Assembly: GCA_036971475.1 (NCBI GenBank)
Contig: JBAIZL010000010.1
Coordinates: forward strand, 13,282,526-13,346,525
Source of the DNA: Prosapia bicincta
Taxonomy: Eukaryota > Arthropoda > Insecta > Hemiptera > Cercopidae
Reading direction: 5' to 3'
Length of the DNA stretch: 64,000 bases
Part shown: piece after piece, positions 22,498-32,300 of the stretch
How the letters are laid out: every line of letters starts with the position of its first letter
How positions within the stretch are numbered: position 1 is the stretch's first letter
Made by a program: the position numbers and the translations under genes
The notes under the pieces: generated by a model
Seen by the model: the letters and a program-made list of their open reading frames with translations, nothing else
Told to the model about the DNA's origin: nothing
The model's database searches: none

Positions 22498-22760
22498 ATA
22501 AACTAACATCTTCACTTAGGGAATTTGACCGGTCAGAACCGTTGCGCGTTGGGAGTGCTTAAAAGTCCAGAGCTTGACAAACTCTGGTCTCGGACGCTGA
22601 TGTGAGCTTGCCGAAGACGTATGCGCGGTTGCTGGTGTGCTAGCCACTTCGGTCCTTGGTCAGGGAGTGTCCGCGGTGCACAGGTGTCGGAGCCTGTGCA
22701 CAGTATTACGAGTTCTCGACTGATGCCCATCCAGTCGAGCTAAGGAGGAAACTATGGGCC
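22380..22760. other. Spacer with (CA)n microsatellite splitting the 137-bp repeat
   Basis: A (CA)n run of about 46 bp occupies roughly 22446-22491. The rest is unique GC-rich sequence without a supported gene. Left and right repeat edges do not meet at the same unit position (left ends after GAAGTGTAC, right resumes at AGAGCGAGCA), so this is not a clean insertion into one unit. Confidence 0.7.
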
Positions 22761-23626
22761 AGAGCGAGCAATGGAGAACACATCCTGCTACTTTTTTTGC
22801 GCCAGAAGTGTACTTATGCAGGGAGAGAGATCACAGGGTGCAGGATGTGTCGGGATTTGTAGAACGGTTCCGGGCTGAGACGTTCTCTAACGAGGACAGA
22901 GCGAGCAATGGAGAACACATCCTGCTACTTTTTTTGCGCCAGAAGTGTACTTATGCAGGGAGAGAGATCACAGGGTGCAGGATGTGTCGGGATTTGTAGA
23001 ACGGTTCCGGGCTGAGACGTTCTCTAACGAGGACAGAGCGAGCAATGGAGAACACATCCTGCTACTTTTTTTGCGCCAGAAGTGTACTTATGCAGGGAGA
23101 GAGATCACAGGGTGCAGGATGTGTCGGGATTTGTAGAACGGTTCCGGGCTGAGACGTTCTCTAACGAGGACAGAGCGAGCAATGGAGAACACATCCTGCT
23201 ACTTTTTTTGCGCCAGAAGTGTACTTATGCAGGGAGAGAGATCACAGGGTGCAGGATGTGTCGGGATTTGTAGAACGGTTCCGGGCTGAGACGTTCTCTA
23301 ACGAGGACAGAGCGAGCAATAGAGAACACATCCTGCTATTTGAGCGCCAGAGGTGTACTTATGCAGAGAGAGAGATCACAGGGTGCAGGATGTGTCGGGA
23401 TTTGTAGAACGGTTCCGGGCTGAGACGTTCTCTAACGAGGACAGAGCGAGCAATAGAGAACACATCCTGCTATTTGAGCGCCAGAGGTGTACTTATGCAG
23501 AGAGAGAGATCACAAGGTGCAGGATGTGTCGAGATTTGTAGAACGGTTCCGGGCTGAGACGTTCTCTAACGAGGACAGAGCGAGCAATGGAGAACACATC
23601 CTGCTATTTGAGCGCCAGAGGTGTAC
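22761..23626. repeat. 137-bp repeat, block B, switching to 134-bp units
   Basis: The GTGTACTTATGCAG landmark recurs at 22808, 22945, 23082 and 23219 (137 bp apart), then at 23353 and 23487 (134 bp apart), with a last partial match near 23621. The 3-bp change comes from CTACTTTTTTTGCGCC being replaced by CTATTTGAGCGCC. The 137-bp units are nearly identical. Since 137 and 134 are not multiples of three, only short ORFs (about 63 codons) appear, one per unit. These are by-products. Confidence 0.95.
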
Positions 23627-24049
23627 ATAATCTCGTTAGACTTGATGATAATGAATTCATCTTGCACAACCTGTACCCAACAATTAAACTACAAAACCTC
23701 TGTGTAAGCTGTCGCTGTTTCTTGGCGTCCGAAAAGTTCGTCGTTCACTTTAACTTGTCTAAATTAATATATTATCTGTATTTATGTTATAAAGTTAAAA
23801 ATAAAAATCTAATATATACAGTTGAGCGTTCATCGCATACATATTCATTGAATGGTCCGCATCATTTGTAACTCTACGGGGCGCCGCATTGATATAGCTG
23901 GTAAAATGTTAAGTGGCCACTGCGCCGAGGCTCTGCGCCTTCCGAGAAATTTGTGTTTGGTGACTCGTTAACAAGGCGCGTTGCTCTTACACCTCTTTGT
24001 CGTCTGTGTAACCCCTCTGTGTAATGGTGAAGGCGATAGGAACCTGGTT
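23627..24049. other. Unique spacer
   Basis: The sequence after the repeat is AT-rich, with a 94-codon frame (23587-23871) that starts inside the repeat and has no recognised domain. No gene is supported. Confidence 0.3.
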
Positions 24050-24280
24050 AAGGCAAAGAGAAATAGAGAAAGAGAGACAAGAAGAGCGACAGACAGGGAG
24101 AGGGAGGGGAGAGATGGAGACATTCAGACAGAAAGATAAAGAAAGAAACAGAGAGTTACGGGAAGAAAGACAAACAGGGAGAAAGATACATAAAAAAAAT
24201 ATAGAGAGAAATATAGAGAGACAGAGGAAAAAGAGAGACAAACAGACAGGGAAAAGGAGGGAGAGAGAGAGAGAATGACA
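24050..24280 (+). repeat. Purine-rich GA/GACA low-complexity tract
   Basis: Almost all-purine sequence with AGAGAGA, GACAGACAGG and AAAGAAAG motifs over about 230 bp. It yields a highly charged Arg/Glu/Lys frame (24024-24278) typical of low-complexity DNA, not a recognisable protein. Such polypurine tracts can form triplex DNA. Confidence 0.85.
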
Positions 24281-24365
24281 GCATTATAGGTTCCTATACG
24301 AACAGAAACTGTTTGTGCACCGTGTTATTTTAAATTGTTCAATTTCCAAAGCCCACATATTGCAG

Positions 24366-24526
24366 TGCTACTGCATCCAAGAGCCGTGATGACCTACATG
24401 CAGAGATTTAGACACACTGAGTTAGCGAAGCAATACTACGACACATCGGAGACAGCCTCCGTAGCTTCGGGTTCCAAGTCCGTGACTAATACGCACCACG
24501 GAGGTCAAGTAGTGGAACACATCTAG
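24366..24526 (+). CDS. Possible terminal exon fragment of an unidentified gene
   Basis: After a weak acceptor-like CATATTGCAG ending at 24365, a frame runs to a TAG at 24524-24526. It contains MTYMQRFRHTELAKQYYDTS, a serine-rich ETASVASGSKSV stretch and ends HGGQVVEHI. The composition resembles a soluble cytoplasmic tail more than repeat-derived sequence. The preceding pyrimidine tract is poor, no upstream exon is seen, and I recognise no family. It may equally be chance. Confidence 0.18.
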
Positions 24527-25085
24527 TGTGGACGGGTCCGTTTACATCACTCTAACCTGGTGGCATTATGTATTGTCAGTAAGCAGTTTGTGTGTTCCTC
24601 GATTAATGAAGGACCCAGTATTACATATAGGCAAAACCAACGTCTGTCAGGGGTATCCCCTATAAGGGATGAGAAGAGGATTGGGGAGGTGTCTAAGAGT
24701 GGCTCCACTGTGTAGGAAGACAAAGGTAAAATAAAGGTGGCACTAAGGATATACTTAATAATATATTAAAACTATGGCCCGCGTGAGTACAGTCGCGATA
24801 GAAAAGTAACGGGACATCTTCTGTACAAAATAAACGTATCCATTGTAGAATGGCAAACATTTGACGTCACTTCACTAAGCTGTATCCAGCTCCACAGCTA
24901 GACAAACATTTGCAACATTCATAGTCTTAAATTATCTTTATTTTCGTTTTAAGGTGAACTCCCGCCATGCCTGTTATCGCCTGGGACCACATCCTGCCCC
25001 CCCCAACTCTTTTTATGGGTCCTCTATATGTTCAGTGTTTGTTTAAAACAAAATAGTAAAATAACACATTTGTAGTAATTTATTG
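24527..25085. other. Unassigned unique sequence
   Basis: No gene, RNA or repeat was recognised. A run of C residues near 24997 is the only low-complexity feature. Confidence 0.35.
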
Positions 25086-25545
25086 CCTTCTATTAGTTCA
25101 CGCTTTCCGTATATATATATATTGTTTATATTTCCAATCGTTATCAAAATACCTTTTATTCATCCACTCAAGTTCAAATACATTTGTCAATATTTAAATA
25201 TAATATATATATTTAATAATATTAACTCAATAATTAAATTAAATGAACCAATTTTAGTTTTATATGGAAGAAAACGTTTTACAAAAAGGGCAATTTATGC
25301 AATATAGTTATTTCGTCGTATTTGCGTTAAGGTAAGTGATAACATAATATGATTTCATAAAACAGCTGATTTTATTTATGTTATAGGTTGTAGGTTATGT
25401 TACAGGTTAGAACAAGTGTTTTAACAGATAGGTTATGTTACTTTATTTATATTGTAACTATTAAATAAAAAGTAACTAGAATCGAATTTTTCTTTGTTCG
25501 CCCAAGTAGGAATTGACTTTAAAAGATTTTTGTTGTAAATCTAGT
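25086..25545 (+). repeat. Dispersed AT-rich element, copy C
   Basis: Aligns by eye with copy A in the same orientation from CCTTCTAT through TTTTATTCATCCA, AAGTTCAAATACATTT, GCAATATAGTTATTTCGTC, ATTTCATAAAACAGCTGATT, TTACTTTATTTATATTGTA, AAAAAGTAACTAGAAT and the CCCAAGTAGGAATT end. The centre has a near-palindrome, ATAAAA-CAGCTGA-TTTTAT. Short internal TA runs differ in length between copies. Confidence 0.7.
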
Positions 25546-26902
25546 GTTATTGTTCGTACATCGGCAGAGCACGCAACTCGTTACAACTTTACCAATGGCA
25601 ACCCAGCTCCGAGGATTGCTTGGAGGTTTGGGCGATGATCACCTTATTAGGGATGTCGCCAGGAAATATAAAATAATAGTAATAAAGAATAATAACAATG
25701 TATAAAAGTTTAGCCCCGCAAACTGCTCCTTTCAATACTTGACCCTCCATTCAGAGTCGAGTAACCTGGACTTTGAGCGTTGTGTAATGTGTGGCATGCC
25801 TCAACAAAACGCACACTAACCATACTTCTCGGCAAATGCTGAATCACATTCCAAAATCTCAAAATACAATTTATACCTTGTATGGAATAAAATAAATAAA
25901 AATTAATAAAAGACACCAAAATAACGAAGGCCGACCTCCATTGATCAGAGAGTGATGTACTGTATCAATTACTATGGGAGTCATAATTCAAGTAGCTTTT
26001 GATTAAATCCATCAGTAACGTAAGCGTAGCGTGTTGGAGGGGGGTTCACAAATCATGCACCCCGGGGAGCGGCCCACCTCAAATAATGAGAAAATATCGC
26101 ATGGGGCTGCACTCGAAAACCTCTACAATACTAAACTGTCAAGTAAAACGGAGAGGAACATAATTTCGGTACGTAATGTTGCCTAACTTGATTAAATATA
26201 ATTTTGTTTTGTCGTTTACTTTTTTTAATATTATTTCGAATTTGACCCTATTAGCGTGGCAAAGTTTGAACAAGCTTCTGTAATGAATGTCTTGCGAGGC
26301 AATTTCTTTCTGGAATCTTGGTAATATTTAATTTATTTATATTAAATTGAAACCACCAAGTTGGCACCTTGCACGCTAAGCAGGGATATTTAGCCCGCTG
26401 TGAGCAACAGTGGTTATGCTATATCTAGAAGCTTACACTGTCAATTCACTGAACCAATTCTTGTTTAAACTGTCATTAGTAATATTTTGGTATTTTTAAA
26501 AACTTATATAAGTCTATATAATAAAATTAAAAATTAAGAAATTATTTCTGTTAATTAAGGAATAATTCAAGCGGTGATATATTTACTGGATCAGTGTAAT
26601 GATCGCACATGCAAATTGTTTTGTATCAAGTTTTTAGAATAACTGATTATACTGTTACAGTCCAGGACTGTGAAGGTAAGGGTTGTGACAACAAACTTAA
26701 CCTGATGAAGACTTTACGAGGGGTCTTGTAGGAGAAACGAATAAGAATAATAGGAGGAACAGAGATGGGTCTCCTGGCACTGGAAGTAGGCGAAAGTTAT
26801 GGAAAGGTTACCCTCAAGAACACAAGGATAGATGCTAATGTTGTGGGTTATCTTAAAGTGAAACCCCAACAGTCTAGCAAGTGAACCCAACCTTAAACTT
26901 GT
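25546..26902. other. Unassigned unique sequence
   Basis: AT-rich sequence without a supported gene. The minus-strand frames at 25710-25919 (69 codons) and 26714-26992 (92 codons) have no recognised domain, and the second runs into the 88-bp repeat. Confidence 0.3.
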
Positions 26903-27254
26903 AACTAGCGTCAGGGGCGAGACGAAATGCTTGGTAGCAGTCTGTAAGAGCTTGAAGGCCGGACCCGCCGGCGGGACTAGACGATCCTCCAACTAGCGTC
27001 AGGGGCGAGACGAAATGCTTGGTAGCAGTCTGTAGGAGCTTGAAGGCCGGACCCGCCGGCGGGTCTAGACGATCCTCCAACTAGCGTCAGGGGCGAGACG
27101 AAATGCTTGGTAGCAGTCTGTAGGAGCTTGAAGGCCGGACCCGCCGGCGGGTCTAGACGATCCTCCAACTAGCGTCAGGGGCGAGACGAAATGCTTGGTA
27201 GCAGTCTGTAGGAGCTTGAAGGCCGGACCCGCCGGCGGGTCTAGACGATCCTCC
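26903..27254. repeat. 88-bp tandem repeat, 4 units, with 16-bp palindrome
   Basis: AACTAGCGTC starts at 26903, 26991, 27079 and 27167, exactly 88 bp apart; a fifth AACTA stub follows at 27255. Units are nearly identical. Each carries GACCCGCCGGCGGGTC, a perfect 16-bp GC-only-centred palindrome, except the first unit, where the last two bases are GA and only the 12-bp CCCGCCGGCGGG remains. GC content is far above that of the flanks. Confidence 0.95.
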
Positions 27255-28299
27255 AACTACGGTTTGCCCGCTTTTCCAGAATCACTTTACAAATGTAGAG
27301 CCTACTGAACGGCCAGGCTGTTCGAATCTTCTCTATCCTGGTTCGGTCTAGATAGTGCAATTGGACAATTATCCACTCCCGGTTGGCCTTAGTTAAGAGC
27401 CGGACTAGAGGCAAGTGGAAGGATCCAAATGGAAGGATGCTATAAATACCTTCAAATCTCTTTCAGTTTTTCGTTTTATATAAAAACAATTATAACAAAT
27501 CCAATATTTACTGAAACAAAGACATTCTCGTGTTGCTCGTAGAGGTTCACACATTTTGGTAATCTTGGAGTTGTTTACACAAACGTTTTATCGCCTTTCT
27601 AGAGTTAGTTAGAAGTTTCCTAGAAAGTGTCAAACACATTTGCATTCTTTCTATAAATCTATATATTTAGCAGTCCTATAAACCTGAGTTTTATAACAGT
27701 AATTGTAGCTAAGTTTTTTGCGCTAAGCTATAAATTTGGTAAGTATTAATATGCTCTGATATTTACAAATCACGAGAAATGGGCCTAGTTTTAAATTTGT
27801 TTAAATGCTTCCATATCTAAAACATGTCCAAATTTTGTCGTCCTTGAAGAAGGATTGCATTTGCACCCCAAGTTGTCACCCTCAAGCCATCAAATTGACG
27901 GATTGAACCAGAAATAGGTTACACTCTGCCAGGGAGGTCTTTTGGGGCGCAATGTTTAGTTTTGCGTTAGAACAACAAGCGCGCGTTTGTTGAAGTTTAG
28001 CACTTCCGTTCTGTGTCGGGTTCGGTGAGGGAGCAGCGCTACCCACGTGACCGCTACACAGCCCATGTAGCTGAGTTAGATATGCTTTGTAAGGGGAGAC
28101 AGCCTCGTTTAAAGACTGCATAGCACGATATGCAAGAACAGTCAAGTAAACAAAGAATGTCCTCGATGTAACGGCATTCAAAAACACGCACAAAATAATA
28201 CAACTTAGTAGTGACAACCCAACAATTAAAAATTTTGAAAAAGTTCAAAAATAATTGTATTAAAAAACAAAATTCTATAAATCGGTTTGCTTCTTAACA
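27255..28299. other. Unassigned sequence with a weak minus-strand ORF
   Basis: No gene is established. A 111-codon minus-strand frame at 27882-28217 has a hydrophobic start (MSLLSCIILCVFLNAV) that could imitate a signal peptide, but the rest shows no domain. It overlaps a second ORF in another frame, and no codon evidence favours it. The GC-richer core near 27950-28070 may be a dispersed-element fragment. Confidence 0.25.
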
Positions 28300-28600
28300 A
28301 AACAGAGCATTAAATTCAAATATAGCTTTGCTAGTTAGGTCAATAAAGAAACATTTTATTTTAGTTACTTTATATTAAATAATTACAATCAACATAAATA
28401 AAGTAAAATAACTTAAGCTTTAAATCAGCGTTCTACCACATAACCTGTAACAAAATCAGCTGTTCCATGAAGGCTATCATATGTTATCACTTAATTTAAG
28501 CTAACTGGTATGACATAACTATATTGCATACCTTGCCCCTTTTGTGAAAAGAGTTTTCAAACATTAACGATTGAATATTTGAACAAGATATATAGATAGG
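28300..28600 (-). repeat. Dispersed AT-rich element, copy D (inverted)
   Basis: Read on the minus strand it matches copies A-C: GGGCAAGGTATGCAATATAG, ATGATAGC...AACAGCTGATTTTG, GGTTATGTGGTAGAACGCTG and TTACTTTATTTATGTTGATT, ending at GTAACTAAAATAAAA. It is the only inverted copy and shows that the element is dispersed, not a tandem or segmental duplicate. Ends are approximate. Confidence 0.65.
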
Positions 28601-28989
28601 CCTACACCAGCACCCGTCGCGGCTTCGGCAAGCAACTTGTCACATAAGCACCGCAATGATAGTTGCTAGTATATAACGAATACAGATCATATAAGAAGTA
28701 TTTATTGTTAATTGGGTCATTGAAATTTTTAAAAAATATTTTTAAAAAAATTCAATTATCAATTCTGTTTAATATAAATAAAAAATTATTTTACTAATAA
28801 TACCTTTTGCCTATGAAATTTAATATTTTTTTAAAAACATTTTTAATACATAGCCTATTGATCAATCTGAAAAAGGTCCAAATATGAGAAAATGACTTTT
28901 AAAAGAATGTAATAATTAAAAAATAATTATTTAAGTACTTATATTTGTTTAAAAAAGATAAAAAGATCTACTAAGGGTGTAGGATATTT
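28601..28989. other. Very AT-rich unique spacer
   Basis: Poly-A/T-rich sequence with many TTAAAAA runs. No gene or repeat recognised. Confidence 0.4.
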
Positions 28990-29200
28990 TATTTTTAATT
29001 TTCGCTGATAATTTGATGATCTCAAAACATCTCTAAGTACAACATGATGGTTGTTCCATCTGGAGCAAGGCTTACTAAACTACTGAAAGATTTTACTCTA
29101 CAACATGCAACACAAAGTTGTCCATGGCACAAACAGTCATCTCTTAAATATATTCCGGCTACTTCTAAAGACTGTCATTGTGATTTGTTAATTGTCATCG
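28990..29200. repeat. Solitary diverged relative of the 153-bp satellite monomer
   Basis: The segment TTTCGCTGATAATTTGATGA (from about 29001) through TCTCAAAACATCTCT and GTTGTTCCATCTGGAGCAAG, ACTAAACTACTGAAAGA, AGTTGTCCATGGCACAAACA, GTCATCTCT and TTCCGGCTACTTCTAA aligns with the left flank plus first monomer of the large satellite (from 29369). It diverges by many substitutions and small indels, including a 7-base length difference after CAACAT. It contains a plus-strand frame 29044-29250 (68 codons, MMVVPSGARLTKLLKDFTLQ at its start) that is not shared intact by the satellite. It is likely an ancestral or sister sequence. Confidence 0.8.
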
Positions 29201-29396
29201 CAAAGCAATCTTTAACTGGAAATTGCATTCTATTGAATTTAAAAGGATAATCTGAAGAAATTAGTGATGTAAAAATAATCTTGTTAATTTACTTCTTCAT
29301 TTATTTATTTTCTTTCTTCAGTTTTGACTTAAAATGTCTTTCTTTATTCCCACAATGTAATATTTAATTTCGCTGATACTTTGATTATCTCAAAAC
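29201..29396. other. Spacer and left flank of the 153-bp satellite
   Basis: Includes TTATTTTCTTTCTTCAG ending at 29321, a good acceptor-like pyrimidine tract followed by AG on the plus strand, but no credible exon follows. From about 29362 to 29396 the sequence (TCGCTGATACTTTGATTATC and on) repeats the flank seen at 29001-29032, 368 bp upstream. Confidence 0.6.
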
Positions 29397-32300
29397 CTCT
29401 TTATATATAACATTGGTGGTTCTTCCATCTTGAGCTGGAATCACTAAACTACTGGAGGAGCTTATTATAGAACATACAGTTGTCCATGTGAGAAACAGCC
29501 ATCTCTCAATCACTTCCGGCTCTAAGGGTTTTGCCTGATACTCATGAAGCTCTTTATATATAACATTGGTGGTTCTTCCATCTTGAGCTGGAATCACTAA
29601 ACTACTGGAGGAGCTTATTATAGAACATACAGTTGTCCATGTGAGAAACAGCCATCTCTCAATCATTTCCGGCTCTAAGGGTTTTGCCTGATACTCATGA
29701 AGCTCTTTATATATAACATTGGTGGTTCTTCCATCTGGAGCTGGAATCACTAAACTACTGGAGGAGCTTACTATAGAACATACAGTTGTCCATGTGAGAC
29801 ACAGCCATCTCTCAATCACTTCCGGCTCTAAGGGTTTTGCCTGATACTCATGAAGCTCTTTATATATAACATTGGTGGTTCTTCCATCTGGAGCTGGAAT
29901 CACTAAACTACTGGAGGAGCTTACTGTAGAACATACAGTTGTCCATGTGAGAAACAGCCATCTCTCAATCACTTCCGGCTCTAAGGGTTTTGCCTGATAC
30001 TCATGAAGCTCTTTATATATAACATTGGTGGTTCTTCCATCTTGAGCTGGAATCACTAAACTACTGGAGGAGCTTATTATAGAACATACAGTTGTCCATG
30101 TGAGAAACAGCCATCTCTCAATCATTTCCGGCTCTAAGGGTTTTGCCTGATACTCATGAAGCTCTTTATATATAACATTGGTGGTTCTTCCATCTTGAGC
30201 TGGAATCACTAAACTACTGGAGGAGCTTATTATAGAACATACAGTTGTCCATGTGAGAAACAGCCATCTCTCAATCATTTCCGGCTCTAAGGGTTTTGCC
30301 TGATACTCATGAAGCTCTTTATATATAACATTGGTGGTTCTTCCATCTTGAGCTGGAATCACTAAACTACTGGAGGAGCTTACTATAGAACATACAGTTG
30401 TCCATGTGAGAAACAGCCATCTCTCAATCATTTCCGGCTCTAAGGGTTTTGCCTGATACTCATGAAGGTCTTTATATATAACATTGGTGGTTCTTCCATC
30501 TTGAGCTGGAATCACTAAACTACTGGAGGAGCTTACTCTAGAACATACAGTTGTCCATGTGAGAAACAGCCATCTCTCAATCATTTCCGGCTCTAAGGGT
30601 TTTGCCTGATACTCATGAAGCTCTTTATATATAACATTGGTGGTTCTTCCATCTTGAGCTGGAATCACTAAACTACTGGAGGAGCTTACTCTAGAACATA
30701 CAGTTGTCCATGTGAGAAACAGCCATCTCTCAATCATTTCCGGCTCTAAGGGTTTTGCCTGATACTCATGAAGCTCTTTATATATAACATTGGTGGTTCT
30801 TCCATCTTGAGCTGGAATCACTAAACTACTGGAGGAGGTTACTCTAGAACATACAGTTGTCCATGTGAGAAACAGCCATCTCTCAATCATTTCCGGCTCT
30901 AAGGGTTTTGCCTGATACTCATGAAGCTCTTTATATATAACATTGGTGGTTCTTCCATCTTGAGCTGGAATCACTAAACTACTGGAGGAGCTTACTCTAG
31001 AACATACAGTTGTCCATGTGAGAAACAGCCATCTCTCAATCATTTCCGGCTCTAAGGGTTTTGCCTGATACTCATGAAGCTCTTTATATATAACATTGGT
31101 GGTTCTTCCATTTGGAGCTGGAATCACTAAACTACTGGAGGAGCTTATTATAGAACATACAGTTGTCCATGTGAGAAACAGCCATCTCTCAATCATTTCC
31201 GGCTCTAATGGTTTTGCCTGATACTCATGAAGCTCTTTATATATAACATTGGTGGTTCTTCCATCTGGAGCTGGAATCATTAAACTACTGGAGTAGCTTA
31301 CTATAGAACATACAGTTGTCCATGTGAGAAACAGCCATCTCTCAATCACTTCCGGCTCTAAGGGTTTTGCCTGATACTCATGAAGCTCTTTATATATAAC
31401 ATTGGTGGTTCTTCCATCTGGAGCTGGAATCACTAAACTACTGGAGGAGCTTACTATAGAACATACAGTTGTCCATGTGAGAAACAGCCATCTCTCAATC
31501 ACTTCCGGCTCTAAGGGTTTTGCCTGATACTCATGAAGCTCTTTATATATAACATTGGTGGTTCTTCCATCTGGAGCTGGAATCACTAAACTACTGGAGG
31601 AGCTTACTGTAGAACATACAGTTGTCCATGTGAGAAACAGCCATCTCTCAATCACTTCCGGCTATAAGGGTTTTGCCTGATACTCATGAAGCTCTTTACA
31701 TATAACATTGGTGGTTCTTCTATCTGGAGCTGGAATCACTAAACTACTGGAGGAGCTTACTGTAGAACATACAGTTGTCCATGTGAGAAACGGCCAACTC
31801 TCAATCACTTCCGGCTCTAAGGGTTTTGCCTGATACTTATGAAGCTCTTTACATATAACATTGGTGGTTCTTCCATCTGGAGCTGGAATCACTAAACTAC
31901 TGGAGTAGCTTACTATAGAACATACAGTTGTCCATGTGAGAAACAGCCATCTCTCAATCACTTCCGGCTCTAAGGGTTTTGCCTGATACTCATGAAGCTC
32001 TTTATATATAACATTGGTGGTTCTTCCATCTGGAGCTGGAATCACTAAACTACTGGAGGAGCTTACTGTAGAACATACAGTTGTCCATGTGAGAAACAGC
32101 CATCTCTCAATCACTTCCGGCTCTAAGGGTTTTGCCTGATACTCATGAAGCTCTTTACATATAACATTGGTGGTTCTTCTATCTGGAGCTGGAATCACTA
32201 AACTACTGGAGGAGCTTACTGTAGAACATACAGTTGTCCATGTGAGAAACGGCCAACTCTCAATCACTTCCGGCTCTAAGGGTTTTGCCTGATACTTATG

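Noticed and set aside
22025..23541. A family of 63-residue proteins beginning MYLCRERDHRVQDVS
   Set aside because: One short ORF per 137/134-bp repeat unit, overlapping the next unit's ORF in another frame; best explained by the tandem repeat.
24024..24278. Charged coiled-coil protein
   Set aside because: The Arg/Glu/Lys-rich frame is the expected translation of a GA/GACA purine tract.
27300..27345. tRNA gene from a GTTCGAATC B-box-like string
   Set aside because: No matching A box, acceptor stem or cloverleaf could be drawn around it.
27882..28217. Secreted protein gene of 111 residues on the minus strand
   Set aside because: Hydrophobic start only; no domain, no codon or splice support, and overlapping ORFs in other frames.
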